A DNA stretch of 64,000 nt. It comes from Piscinibacter lacus (GTDB lineage: Bacteria > Pseudomonadota > Gammaproteobacteria > Burkholderiales > Burkholderiaceae_C). The stretch spans positions 310,001 to 374,000 of the forward strand of contig NZ_JAERRA010000001.1 of the NCBI RefSeq assembly GCF_016735685.1, written 5' to 3'. Below, piece by piece: positions 8,323-17,119 of this stretch; positions within the stretch are counted from its first letter, which is position 1; each line of letters starts with the position of its first letter. The notes under the pieces were generated by a model, which was not told the origin of the DNA, did not search any database, and saw only the letters and a list, made by a program, of their open reading frames with translations. A program made the position numbers and the translations under genes.

Positions 8323-10362
8323 ATGCGCACCCCTTCCCTCTTCGACGTGATCGTGATCGGCGGCGGCCATGCCGGCACCGAAGCCGCGCTGGCCGCCGCG
8401 CGCATGGGTGCGGCCACCCTGCTGCTCAGCCACAACATCGAGACCCTGGGGCAGATGAGCTGCAACCCCTCGATCGGCGGCATCGGCAAGGGCCATCTGG
8501 TCAAGGAGGTCGATGCGCTCGGCGGCGCCATGGCCGCGGCCACCGACGAGGCCGGCATCCACTTCCGCATCCTGAACGGCTCCAAGGGCCCGGCGGTGCG
8601 CGCCACCCGGGCCCAGGCCGACCGCATCCGCTACAAGGCCGCGATCCGCCACCGGCTGGAGAACCAGCCCAATCTGTGGCTCTTCCAGCAGGCGGTCGAT
8701 GACCTGCTGGTGGAAAGCGATGGTCGGCAGGAGCGCGTGGTCGGCGCGGTCACCGCCATCGGCCTGGCCTTTCGCGCCAGGACGGTGGTGCTGACCGCCG
8801 GCACCTTCCTCGACGGCCGCATCCATGTGGGCCTGGAAAACCACCAGGGCGGCCGGGCCGGCGATGCCCCGGCCCTCAGCCTGGCGGCCCGCCTGCGCGA
8901 GCTGCAACTGCCGCGCGGCCGGCTGAAGACCGGCACGCCGCCGCGGCTGGACGGCCGGAGCATCGACTACCGCCGCCTCACCGAGCAGCCCGGCGACGGC
9001 CTGCCCGGCGCCGACGGCACGCCGGCCACCACGCCGATGCCGGTGTTCAGCTTCCTGGGCCGGGCCGAGCAGCATCCGCGGCAGGTCTCCTGCTGGATCA
9101 CGCACACCACGGCCGAGACGCACGCCATCATCCGCAGCGGCTTCGACCGCAGCCCCATGTTCACCGGCGTGATCGAGGGCGTGGGCCCGCGCTACTGCCC
9201 CTCGATCGAGGACAAGGTCAACCGCTTTGCCGACAAGGACAGCCACCAGATCTTCCTGGAGCCGGAGGGCCTGGACACCCACGAGGTCTACCCCAATGGC
9301 ATCTCGACCTCCCTGCCCTACGACATCCAGTTGGCCGCGGTGCATTCCATCCCCGGGCTGGAGGATGCGCACATCCTGCGGCCGGGCTATGCCATCGAGT
9401 ACGACTACTTCGATCCGCGCAGCCTGAAGCCCAGCTTCGAGACGCAGCAGATCGCCGGGCTCTTCTTCGCCGGCCAGATCAATGGCACGACCGGCTACGA
9501 GGAGGCCGCCGCCCAGGGCCTGTACGCCGGGGCCAATGCCGCGCTGCAGGCCCAAGGCCAAGCGCCGCTGACGCTGGGGCGCGAACAGGCCTACCTCGGC
9601 GTGCTGGTCGACGACCTGATCACCCAGGGCGTGACCGAGCCCTACCGCATGTTCACCAGCCGGGCGGAGTTCCGCCTGCAACTGCGCGAAGACAACGCCG
9701 ACGCCCGGCTGACCGAGCTGGGCTGGCGGCTGGGCCTGGTCGACGAGGTCCGCTGGACGGCCTATGCGCGCAAGCGCGACGCGGTTTCACGTGAAACCGA
9801 GCGCCTGAAGCGAAGCTGGGTGCACCCCGGCGTGCTGCCCGCTGCCGAGGCCGAGCGCCTGCTGGGCAAGGCCCTGGAGCATGAGCACAGCCTGCTGGAC
9901 CTGCTGCGCCGGCCGGGCGTCGACTTCGACAAGGTGGCCGAGATCGAGCGCAGTGCACAAACGCAAGCCGCCTCGGCCGCGGTGGCAAACGAGCAAGTCG
10001 CACCGCAGGTTTCACGTGAAACCTTGCGCGCCCAGCTGGGCTCCAGCCTGGCCGATGCGGTGATCGAGCAGGTCGAGATCGCGGTGAAGTACGCCGGCTA
10101 CATCGACAAGCAGAACGCGGAGGTCGAGCGCGCCGCGCACTACGAGCACCTGCCACTGCCTGCCGATCTGGACTACGCCAGCGTCACCGCCCTCAGCCAC
10201 GAGGTGCGGCAAAAGCTGAGCCGCCACCGCCCGACCACCCTGGGCCAGGCCGCGCGCCTCGCCGGCGTCACGCCGGCCGCCATCTCCCTGCTGCTCGTGC
10301 ACCTGAAGAAGGGGCGCTTCGCCGGCTTCGGCCGCATCGACTCCCCGCTGACCCCGGCATGA
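8323..10362 (+). CDS. mnmG: tRNA uridine-5-carboxymethylaminomethyl synthase MnmG
   Basis: MnmG is the FAD/NADH-dependent partner of MnmE (encoded at 40682-42091) that makes cmnm5U at the wobble position of several tRNAs. The FAD motif [19 protein letters not shown] is at the N-terminus, [13 protein letters not shown] follows, and the C-terminal helical domain ends the protein with [17 protein letters not shown] residues. At 679 residues it is slightly longer than the usual 630-650, mainly through short inserts. The start at 8323 is preceded by GGAG. It overlaps rsmG by 4 bp. Two perfect ParB-binding palindromes lie in its 3' third, so the coding sequence carries a second, chromosomal function. 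Confidence 0.97.
   Translation: MRTPSLFDVIVIGGGHAGTEAALAAARMGAATLLLSHNIETLGQMSCNPSIGGIGKGHLVKEVDALGGAMAAATDEAGIHFRILNGSKGPAVRATRAQADRIRYKAAIRHRLENQPNLWLFQQAVDDLLVESDGRQERVVGAVTAIGLAFRARTVVLTAGTFLDGRIHVGLENHQGGRAGDAPALSLAARLRELQLPRGRLKTGTPPRLDGRSIDYRRLTEQPGDGLPGADGTPATTPMPVFSFLGRAEQHPRQVSCWITHTTAETHAIIRSGFDRSPMFTGVIEGVGPRYCPSIEDKVNRFADKDSHQIFLEPEGLDTHEVYPNGISTSLPYDIQLAAVHSIPGLEDAHILRPGYAIEYDYFDPRSLKPSFETQQIAGLFFAGQINGTTGYEEAAAQGLYAGANAALQAQGQAPLTLGREQAYLGVLVDDLITQGVTEPYRMFTSRAEFRLQLREDNADARLTELGWRLGLVDEVRWTAYARKRDAVSRETERLKRSWVHPGVLPAAEAERLLGKALEHEHSLLDLLRRPGVDFDKVAEIERSAQTQAASAAVANEQVAPQVSRETLRAQLGSSLADAVIEQVEIAVKYAGYIDKQNAEVERAAHYEHLPLPADLDYASVTALSHEVRQKLSRHRPTTLGQAARLAGVTPAAISLLLVHLKKGRFAGFGRIDSPLTPA
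9783..9798. promoter_or_regulatory. parS site 1 (inside mnmG)
   Basis: GGTTTCACGTGAAACC is a perfect 16-bp palindrome that matches the bacterial parS consensus TGTTTCACGTGAAACA at 14 of 16 positions, differing only at both outer bases. ParB, encoded 2.7 kb downstream, is the expected ligand. Confidence 0.9.
10008..10023. promoter_or_regulatory. parS site 2 (inside mnmG)
   Basis: This is the same perfect palindrome, GGTTTCACGTGAAACC, 225 bp from site 1. The codons it uses (Val-Ser-Arg-Glu-Thr) are the same as at site 1, so the protein sequence VSRET is repeated because of the DNA site. Confidence 0.9.
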
Positions 10363-11018
10363 CTTCGCCCGATCCGCATCCGCTGGCTGCCGCCCTCGAC
10401 GCCGGCTTGCAAGCCCTGAACCTCGACAACCTGGGCCCGCCGCAACGCCGGCAGCTGCTACAGCACCTGGACCTGATCGCCCGCTGGACCCAGGTCTACA
10501 ACCTGACCGCCGTGCGCGAGCCGGCCGCCATGCTGGGCCAGCACCTGCTCGACAGCCTGGCCGCCGTGCCGCCGCTGCGACGGCACGCTACCGGCCGGGC
10601 ACTGCACGTGCTGGATGTCGGCAGCGGTGCCGGCCTGCCCGGCCTCAGCTTTGCGATCGCCTGCCCGGCGCTGCGGGTGAGCTGCATCGACACCGTCGGC
10701 AAGAAGGCCAGCTTCATCCGCCAGGTCGCCGCCGAGCTGGACTTGCCGCATGCCGAAGCCCTGCACGGCCGGGTGGAACGCCTGCCCGCAAGGCCCTGGG
10801 ATCTGGTCACGGCCCGGGCCTTCGCCGCACTGCCCGACCTTGTCGCATGGACCCGCCACCTGCTGGCCGAGGACGGCTGCTGGATGGCGCTGAAAGGCAA
10901 GCGGCCGGACGAGGAGATCGCCGCGCTGCCTGATGACATCGAGGTGTTTCACGTGGAACCGCTGCGGGTGCCCGGCCTGGACGCCGAACGCTGCCTGGTC
11001 TGGATGCGGCGGCGTTGA
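10359..11018 (+). CDS. rsmG: 16S rRNA (guanine-527-N7)-methyltransferase RsmG
   Basis: RsmG methylates G527 of 16S rRNA with S-adenosylmethionine. The 219-residue protein shows the N-terminal helix with [13 protein letters not shown], the HLLDSL segment, and the SAM motif [30 protein letters not shown] is the motif IV region. It is coupled to mnmG by a 4-bp overlap, the usual mnmG-rsmG-parA-parB order of proteobacteria. A third, imperfect parS site lies near its 3' end. Confidence 0.95.
   Translation: MTSPDPHPLAAALDAGLQALNLDNLGPPQRRQLLQHLDLIARWTQVYNLTAVREPAAMLGQHLLDSLAAVPPLRRHATGRALHVLDVGSGAGLPGLSFAIACPALRVSCIDTVGKKASFIRQVAAELDLPHAEALHGRVERLPARPWDLVTARAFAALPDLVAWTRHLLAEDGCWMALKGKRPDEEIAALPDDIEVFHVEPLRVPGLDAERCLVWMRRR
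10945..10960. promoter_or_regulatory. parS-like site 3 (inside rsmG)
   Basis: TGTTTCACGTGGAACC matches the parS consensus at 14 of 16 positions, with one mismatch in the core half-site and one at the edge. It lies 175 bp before parA and may also serve in autoregulation of the par genes. Confidence 0.7.
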
Positions 11019-11135
11019 TTCCGCGGTGCCGGGCCGCTTCTCGCCTTGACCCTGCCACGAGCGCACGCAGACAATCCGCCGCTCTCGCGAGCTGCTGCGT
11101 TGCAGCAGCCCCTTTCCCCCGACCGCGCCCCGCCC

Positions 11136-11909
11136 ATGCCCCGCATCTTCTGCATCGCCAACCAGAAAGGCGGCGTCGGCAAAACGACGACGACCGTGAA
11201 TCTGGCGGCCGGCCTGGCCCAGATCGGCCAGCGCGCGCTGGTGATCGACCTGGACCCGCAGGGCAATGCCACCATGGGCTCGGGCGTGGACAAGCGCGCA
11301 CTGACGCTGAGCATCTATGACGTGCTACTCGAATCGGCCAGCATCGCCGAGGCCCGCCAGCGCAGCCCCCAGGGCGGCTACGACGTGCTGGGGGCAAACC
11401 GCGAACTGGCCGGCGCCGAAGTGGAACTGGTCAGCCAGCCCCACCGCGAGCAGCGCCTGAAGCGCGCCCTCGATGCCGTCGCAGCCGACTACGACTTCGT
11501 GCTGATCGACTGCCCGCCCAGCCTCAGCCTGCTGACACTCAACGGCCTGTGCTGCGCGCATGGCGTGATCGTGCCCATGCAGTGCGAGTACTTCGCGCTC
11601 GAAGGCCTGTCGGACCTGGTCAACACCATCAAGCAGGTGCATGCCAACCTGAACCGCGAGCTGCAGATCATCGGCCTGCTGCGGGTGATGTTCGACCCGC
11701 GCATCACGCTGCAGCAGCAGGTCAGCGAACAGCTTCAGGCGCATTTCGGCGAGAAGGTGTTCAACACCGTGATCCCGCGCAATGTGCGCCTGGCCGAGGC
11801 ACCGAGCTATGGCTTGCCGGGCGTCGTCTTCGACCCGGCCTCGCGCGGCGCGCAGGCCTTCGTGAGCTTCGCGCGCGAGATGGTCGCCCGCATCGAGACC
11901 ATGCGTTGA
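11136..11909 (+). CDS. parA: Chromosome-partitioning ATPase ParA
   Basis: ParA (Soj family) binds ATP and nucleoid DNA and is stimulated by ParB-parS to move newly replicated origins apart. The 257-residue protein starts MPRIFCIANQKGGVGKTT, with the deviant Walker A lysine, followed by VIDLDPQGNATMG (motif A') and the LIDCPPSLSLLTLN Walker B region. The ATG at 11136 was preferred over an upstream TTG because the family starts just before the Walker A strand. It is followed by a small hydrolase gene and parB in the same direction. Confidence 0.96.
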   Translation: MPRIFCIANQKGGVGKTTTTVNLAAGLAQIGQRALVIDLDPQGNATMGSGVDKRALTLSIYDVLLESASIAEARQRSPQGGYDVLGANRELAGAEVELVSQPHREQRLKRALDAVAADYDFVLIDCPPSLSLLTLNGLCCAHGVIVPMQCEYFALEGLSDLVNTIKQVHANLNRELQIIGLLRVMFDPRITLQQQVSEQLQAHFGEKVFNTVIPRNVRLAEAPSYGLPGVVFDPASRGAQAFVSFAREMVARIETMR

Positions 11910-11923
11910 ACGCAAGCACCGCG

Positions 11924-12502
11924 ATGCCCGCGCCCACCCCGCCCTTCCATGTGCTCAGCTTGCCGGGCTGGGGCGGCTCCGGCCCGGCCCACTGGCAGAG
12001 CCGCTGGGAGGCGCTGCACAGCGACCAGCGCATCGAGCAGGCCGACTGGCATCAGCCCCTTCGCGGCGACTGGATGATGCGGCTGGAAGAGAGCCTGCTG
12101 GCCCTGCCGCCGGGCGGACCCCCGGTGCTGTTGGTCGCCCACAGCTTGGGCTGCCACCTGGTGTCGGCCTGGGCAGGCCACAGCCGCCACAGCGCCCGGG
12201 TGGCCGGCGCCTTCCTGGTCGCGCCGCCCGATCTGGACCGCGATCCCCTGCCGCCGCAACTGCACAGTTGGCGCCCGGTACAGCGCTTGCGCCTGCCCTT
12301 CCCCAGCCTGCTCGTGGCCAGCAGCGACGACCATGTCTACTGCGCACTGCCCCAGGCCCAGGCCCTGGCCGCAGACTGGGGCGCCGAGCTGCTGGAAGCG
12401 GGTGCGCTCGGTCACATCAATGCCGACTCCGGTCTGGGCGACTGGCCCCAGGGCCGCGCCTGGCTGGACGCCTGGGCCGCCCGCCTGCTGGCTGGCGCCT
12501 GA
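11924..12502 (+). CDS. RBBP9/YdeN family serine hydrolase
   Basis: This is a 192-residue alpha/beta hydrolase of the RBBP9/YdeN type. The N-terminal LPGWGGSGPAHWQSRWE, the nucleophile elbow VAHSLGCHL, the acid in ASSDDHV and the histidine in LGHINADSG are all family signatures. Substrates of bacterial members are mostly unknown small esters. The gene sits between parA and parB with gaps of 14 and 22 bp, so it must be co-transcribed with the partition genes. No direct role in partition is implied by the sequence. Confidence 0.88.
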   Translation: MPAPTPPFHVLSLPGWGGSGPAHWQSRWEALHSDQRIEQADWHQPLRGDWMMRLEESLLALPPGGPPVLLVAHSLGCHLVSAWAGHSRHSARVAGAFLVAPPDLDRDPLPPQLHSWRPVQRLRLPFPSLLVASSDDHVYCALPQAQALAADWGAELLEAGALGHINADSGLGDWPQGRAWLDAWAARLLAGA

Positions 12503-12524
12503 ACCTTCTTCCCCACGCTGCACC

Positions 12525-13445
12525 ATGGTCACCAAGAAACCCAAGGGCCTCGGCCTCGGCCTCGAAGCCCTGCTCGGCCCCAAGGTCAGCGAGTCGCCCG
12601 CGGCCTCCGACGCCTCGGCCCCTTCGACGCTGAAGCTCGACCAACTGCGGCCCGGCAAGTACCAGCCGCGCACGCGCATGGACGAAGGCGCGCTCTACGA
12701 GCTTGCCGAGAGCATCAAGGCCCAGGGCATCATGCAGCCCATCCTGGTGCGTCCGATCGCGGGCGAGAGCCAGAACGGCTGGCCGGCCTTCGAGATCATC
12801 GCCGGCGAGCGCCGCTCCCGGGCCGCCAAGCTGGCCGGCCTCGACGAGGTGCCGGTGCTGGTCAAGGTGGTGCCGGACGAAGCCGCCGCGGCCATGGCGC
12901 TGATCGAGAACATCCAGCGCGAGGACCTGAATCCGCTGGAAGAAGCCCAGGGTTTACGCCGCCTCACGCAGGAGTTTGGGCTCACTCACGAAGCCGCTGC
13001 ACAGGCCGTGGGACGCTCGCGCAGCGCGGCCTCCAACCTGCTGCGCCTGCTCAACCTGGCCGAGCCGGTGCAGGGCCTGCTGATGGCCGGCGACTTGGAC
13101 ATGGGCCACGCTCGCGCCCTGCTGGCCCTGGACAAAGCCCAGCAGATCACCCATGCGCACGAGATCGTCAGCCGCAAGCTGAGCGTGCGCGAAGCCGAGA
13201 AGCTCGTGGCCCGCAGCAGCAGCCCGGCGCGGCAGAAGACCTTGCTGCGGGCCGCGGCCGCGCCGTCCCGGTCGCGCGATGTTGCGCGGCTGGAGGAGGA
13301 GCTCGCCGATGCGCTGACCGCCACCGTGCAGATCCGGCTCAAGGGCCGCGGCGCCGCAAGCCGCGGCGAGATCGCCCTGCCCTTTGGCTCGCTCGATGAG
13401 CTTGACCATCTGATCGACCGCCTGCGCGCCCTGCGCAAGGCCTGA
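12525..13445 (+). CDS. parB: Chromosome-partitioning protein ParB
   Basis: ParB is a CTP-binding DNA clamp that loads at parS and spreads. The 306-residue protein starts KKPKGLGLGLEALLG, the short N-terminal segment that activates ParA. The ParB/Srx CTPase part has PGKYQPRTRMDE, the GERRSRAA box and ENIQREDLNPLEEA; then comes the helix-turn-helix with VGRSRSAASNLLRLL, and the C-terminal dimerisation segment ends LDHLIDRLRALRKA. The ATG at 12525 fits the family N-terminus. Its sites are the palindromes in mnmG and rsmG. Confidence 0.96.
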   Translation: MVTKKPKGLGLGLEALLGPKVSESPAASDASAPSTLKLDQLRPGKYQPRTRMDEGALYELAESIKAQGIMQPILVRPIAGESQNGWPAFEIIAGERRSRAAKLAGLDEVPVLVKVVPDEAAAAMALIENIQREDLNPLEEAQGLRRLTQEFGLTHEAAAQAVGRSRSAASNLLRLLNLAEPVQGLLMAGDLDMGHARALLALDKAQQITHAHEIVSRKLSVREAEKLVARSSSPARQKTLLRAAAAPSRSRDVARLEEELADALTATVQIRLKGRGAASRGEIALPFGSLDELDHLIDRLRALRKA

Positions 13446-13763
13446 GCGTCTTGGCGGCGCGCGGCCCGGACGCCGCGCGCAGAGGCTCGACACCGGCTGG
13501 ACGGCCCCGGGAGGGGCACCGTTCTTGCAGAAGTTCAGGTCGGCGCCTGCTTCAGCCCCACGCACAAATTCCATCCCGGGCGGGAACAGCAAGGTCTCAG
13601 GGCTTCTCATAAGCCCTTCCCTGCCCCGCAGAGCTGCGACGCTAAAGTCAAGCGCAAGCCATGCGAGCTCGTGATGTGTGATACGTGACCCCAAGGGTCG
13701 CGCCGCCTCGGGGTCCGACCCCGGCACGGCGTGACCATCGACCCGCTTCTCCGGAGGATGACG
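13446..13763. other. Noncoding interval between parB and prkA
   Basis: A perfect 9-bp GC-only stem (GCGCGCGGC/GCCGCGCGC) with a CCGGAC loop at 13457-13480 follows parB, without a T run; it may stabilise or end the par transcript. The rest, up to the prkA ribosome site, has several moderately AT-richer stretches that could hold a stress promoter, but I could not place one with confidence. Confidence 0.4.
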
Positions 13764-15686
13764 ATGGACGTGATCAGCAACTTTGCCGCGCGCTACGAGC
13801 GCAGTCGCGAGGAGGAGCTGTCGCTTGAGGACTACCTGGCCGAATGCAAGCGCAAGCCCGTGGCCTATGCCACCGCGGCCGAGCGCATGCTGATGGCCAT
13901 CGGCGAGCCCGAGGTGATCGACACCCGCAACGACCCGCGGCTCTCGCGCCTGTTTGCCAACAAGGTCATCAAGCGCTACCCCGCCTTCGCCGAGTTCTAC
14001 GGCATGGAGGACGCGATCGAGCAGGTCGTCAGCTACTTCCGCCATGCCGCCCAAGGGCTGGAGGAGAAGAAGCAGATCCTCTACCTGCTCGGCCCGGTCG
14101 GCGGCGGCAAGTCCTCCATCGCCGAGCGGCTCAAGCAGTTGATGGAGCAGGTGCCCTTCTATGCGATCAAGGGCTCGCCGGTGAACGAGAGCCCGCTCGG
14201 CCTCTTCGACCCGGCCGAGGACGGACCCATCCTGGAGAAGGAATACGGCATCCCGCGCCGCTACCTGAACCGCGTGCTCAGCCCCTGGGCGGTCAAGCGG
14301 CTTGACGAGTACGGCGGCGACATCCGCAAGTTCAGGGTCGTCAAGCGCTACCCCAGCGTGCTCAAGCAGGTCGGCATCGCCAAGACCGAGCCGGGCGACG
14401 AGAACAACCAGGACATCAGCTCCCTCGTCGGCAAGGTCGACATCCGCAAGCTCGAAAGCTATGCCCAGGACGACCCCGATGCCTACAGCTACAGCGGCGG
14501 CCTGTGCCTGAGCAACCAGGGCCTGCTGGAGTTCGTCGAGATGTTCAAGGCGCCGATCAAGGTGCTGCATCCCCTGCTGACCGCCACGCAGGAAGGCAAC
14601 TACAAGGGCACCGAGGGCTTCGGCGCCATCCCCTTCGACGGCGTCGTGCTTGCGCACAGCAACGAGAGCGAGTGGAAGGCCTTCCGCAACAACAAGAACA
14701 ACGAGGCCTTCCTCGACCGCATCTACATCGTCAAGGTGCCCTACTGCCTGCGCGTGAGCGACGAGGTGAAGATCTACGAGAAGCTGCTGCGCGGCTCCTC
14801 GCTGGCTGCGGCCACCTGCGCGCCCGGCACGCTGCGGATGATGAGCCAGTTCTCCATCCTCACGCGGCTCAAGGAGCCCGAGAACTCCTCGCTCTTCAGC
14901 AAGATGCTGGTCTACGACGGCGAGAACCTGAAGGACACCGACCCGCGCGCCAAGAGCTATCAGGAGTACCGCGACTACGCCGGGGTCGACGAGGGCATGA
15001 GCGGCATCTCCACCCGCTTCGCCTACAAGATCCTCAGCAAGGTCTTCAACTTCGACAGCACCGAGGTCGCCGCCAACCCGGTGCACCTGATGTACGTGCT
15101 CGAACAGCAGATCGAGCGCGAGCAGTTCCCGGCCGAGCTGGAGCAGAAGTACCTGGCCTTCATCAAGGAACACCTGTCGGTGCGCTATGCCGAGTTCATC
15201 GGCAAGGAGATCCAGACGGCCTACCTGGAGAGCTATTCCGAGTACGGCCAGAACATCTTCGACCGCTACGTGACCTATGCCGACTACTGGATCCAGGACC
15301 AGGAGTACCGCGACACCGACACCGGCGAGGTCTTCGACCGCGCCAGCCTGAACGGCGAGCTGGAGAAGATCGAGAAGCCCGCCGGCATCGCCAACCCCAA
15401 GGACTTCCGCAACGAGATCGTCAACTTCGTGCTGCGCGCGCGCGCCAACAACGCCGGCAAGAACCCGAACTGGACCAGCTACGAGAAGCTGCGCACGGTG
15501 ATCGAGAAGAAGATGTTCTCGAACACCGAGGAGCTGCTGCCGGTCATCAGCTTCAATGCCAAGGCCAGCGCCGACGAGTCGAAGAAGCACGAGGACTTCG
15601 TCAACCGCATGGTGCAGAAGGGCTACACCCCCAAGCAGGTCCGCCTGCTCTGCGAGTGGTACCTGCGCGTGCGCAAGAGCAGCTGA
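13764..15686 (+). CDS. yeaG: PrkA family serine protein kinase (YeaG)
   Basis: This is a 640-residue cytoplasmic protein of the PrkA/YeaG family, the same length as its relatives. It has an N-terminal AAA+ part with Walker A GPVGGGKSS near residue 116 and a C-terminal PrkA domain distantly related to kinases. In enterobacteria it is induced by nutrient stress and controlled by RpoS. The ATG at 13764 was chosen because CCGGAGG lies 6 bp before it and the family begins with MDVISNF-like residues; a GTG and an ATG upstream are less well placed. It leads the three-gene module yeaG-yeaH-spoVR. Confidence 0.95.
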   Translation: MDVISNFAARYERSREEELSLEDYLAECKRKPVAYATAAERMLMAIGEPEVIDTRNDPRLSRLFANKVIKRYPAFAEFYGMEDAIEQVVSYFRHAAQGLEEKKQILYLLGPVGGGKSSIAERLKQLMEQVPFYAIKGSPVNESPLGLFDPAEDGPILEKEYGIPRRYLNRVLSPWAVKRLDEYGGDIRKFRVVKRYPSVLKQVGIAKTEPGDENNQDISSLVGKVDIRKLESYAQDDPDAYSYSGGLCLSNQGLLEFVEMFKAPIKVLHPLLTATQEGNYKGTEGFGAIPFDGVVLAHSNESEWKAFRNNKNNEAFLDRIYIVKVPYCLRVSDEVKIYEKLLRGSSLAAATCAPGTLRMMSQFSILTRLKEPENSSLFSKMLVYDGENLKDTDPRAKSYQEYRDYAGVDEGMSGISTRFAYKILSKVFNFDSTEVAANPVHLMYVLEQQIEREQFPAELEQKYLAFIKEHLSVRYAEFIGKEIQTAYLESYSEYGQNIFDRYVTYADYWIQDQEYRDTDTGEVFDRASLNGELEKIEKPAGIANPKDFRNEIVNFVLRARANNAGKNPNWTSYEKLRTVIEKKMFSNTEELLPVISFNAKASADESKKHEDFVNRMVQKGYTPKQVRLLCEWYLRVRKSS

Positions 15687-15721
15687 AGAACTTCATGCTT
15701 CTCAGGCGACATCCAGCAGGC

Positions 15722-15796
15722 GCGAGGGGTCCGGCTCGGCCGGCCCCTTCGGGTCGCCCCCCTGGGGGGGAGCGCCGCAGGCGCCACGGGGGGGAA
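15722..15796. repeat. GC-rich REP-like palindromic element
   Basis: Between yeaG and yeaH lies a dense inverted-repeat unit. A CGGCCGG palindrome at about 15737-15743 is followed by CCCCTTCGGG, then CCCCCC-T-GGGGGG at 15757-15769 and GCGCCGCAGGCGCC. From memory, this layout is typical of dispersed intergenic repeats in Burkholderiales genomes. It ends right at the yeaH ribosome site, so it may affect the relative output of the two genes. Confidence 0.5.
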
Positions 15797-15798
15797 TC

Positions 15799-17091
15799 AT
15801 GACTTCGATCATCGACCGGCGGCTGGCGGGCAAGAACAAGTCCATCGGCAACCGCGAGCGCTTCCTGCGTCGCCACAAGCAGCAGATTCGCGAGGCGGTG
15901 CGCAAGGCCGTGAGCGGCCGCGGCATCCGCGACATCGAGCGCGGCGAGGACATCACCCTGCCCAAGCGTGATGTGTCCGAACCCGTCTTCCGCCACGGCA
16001 ACGGCGGCAGCCGCGAGATGGTGCATCCCGGCAACCGCGAGTACATGACGGGCGACCAGATCGCCCGCCCGAAGGGCGGCGGCGGGGGGGGCGGTGGGGG
16101 CGGCGGGCAGGCCAGCGATTCCGGCGAAGGCGACGACGACTTCGTCTTCCACCTGAACAAGGAAGAGTTCATGCAGGTCTTCTTTGAAGACCTGGCCCTG
16201 CCCAACCTGGTCAAGACCGCGCTGGCCGAGGTGCCGGAATGGAAGAGCCAGCGCGCCGGCTTCTCCAGCGACGGCACGCCGAACAACCTGCATGTGGTGC
16301 GCTCGATGCGCGGCGCGCTGGGCCGCCGCATCGCACTGGGCGGCGCGTCGCGCCGCGAGCTGCGCGAGCTGGAGGCTCAGCACCTGAGCCTGCTTCGCGA
16401 CGGCCCGGGCAGCGCAGGCGCGGACCTGCATGCCCATGCCCTGCGCGAGCTGGAGTCGCGCATCGAGGCGCTGCGCGCCCGCATCGGCCGCATCCCCTAC
16501 CTCGACCCCATCGACCTGCGCTACCGCAGCCGCGTGCGCGTGCCGGTGCCGACCACGCGGGCGGTGATGTTCTGCCTGATGGACGTCAGCGGCTCGATGG
16601 ACGAGCAGCGCAAGGACCTGGCCAAGCGCTTCTTCATCCTGCTCTACCTCTTCCTGACCCGGCACTACGAGAAGATCGAGCTGGTCTTCATCCGCCACCA
16701 CACCCAGGCGCAGGAAGTGGATGAGCACGGCTTCTTCCACGCCACCGAGACGGGGGGCACCGTGGTCAGCAGCGCGCTGGTGCTGGCCGACGAGATCGCC
16801 CGCGCCCGCTACCCCAGCAGCGAGTGGAACCTCTACATCGCCCAGGCCAGCGATGGCGACAACTGGCACCACGACAGCAGCCGCTGCCGCCAGCTCGTCG
16901 AGGAGAAGCTGCTGCCCCTGGTGCGCTACTACGCCTACCTGCAAGTGGCCGAGGCCGAGCAGAACCTGTGGGACGAATACACGCAGATCGCCGCTGCGCA
17001 CAAGCACTTCGCGATGCGCAAGGTGCTGAGTCCGGGCGAGATCTACCCCGTCTTCCGCGATCTCTTCCGCAAGGAAGGCACGCCCGCCTGA
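15799..17091 (+). CDS. yeaH: YeaH (DUF444) family protein
   Basis: This is a 430-residue DUF444 protein, the constant partner of PrkA/YeaG. It starts TSIIDRRLAGKNKSIGNRERF, the conserved N-terminus, and has a von Willebrand A-like fold in its C-terminal half with a MIDAS-type motif MDVSGSMDE near residue 260. A glycine-only linker (about residues 94-104) is coded by a run of eight Gs at 16084-16091. VWA proteins paired with AAA+ ATPases often act as substrate adaptors, so a kinase-adaptor role is inferred. The ATG at 15799 has GGGGGG ahead of it. Confidence 0.93.
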   Translation: MTSIIDRRLAGKNKSIGNRERFLRRHKQQIREAVRKAVSGRGIRDIERGEDITLPKRDVSEPVFRHGNGGSREMVHPGNREYMTGDQIARPKGGGGGGGGGGGQASDSGEGDDDFVFHLNKEEFMQVFFEDLALPNLVKTALAEVPEWKSQRAGFSSDGTPNNLHVVRSMRGALGRRIALGGASRRELRELEAQHLSLLRDGPGSAGADLHAHALRELESRIEALRARIGRIPYLDPIDLRYRSRVRVPVPTTRAVMFCLMDVSGSMDEQRKDLAKRFFILLYLFLTRHYEKIELVFIRHHTQAQEVDEHGFFHATETGGTVVSSALVLADEIARARYPSSEWNLYIAQASDGDNWHHDSSRCRQLVEEKLLPLVRYYAYLQVAEAEQNLWDEYTQIAAAHKHFAMRKVLSPGEIYPVFRDLFRKEGTPA

Positions 17092-17119
17092 GGCGGGTGC
17101 GCACGGCAGGAGCCCGACG

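Noticed and set aside
16084..16091. Run of eight Gs in yeaH as a phase-variation switch
   Set aside because: It codes for a glycine linker in a housekeeping stress gene, and in very GC-rich DNA such a run is expected; no alternative frame makes sense.
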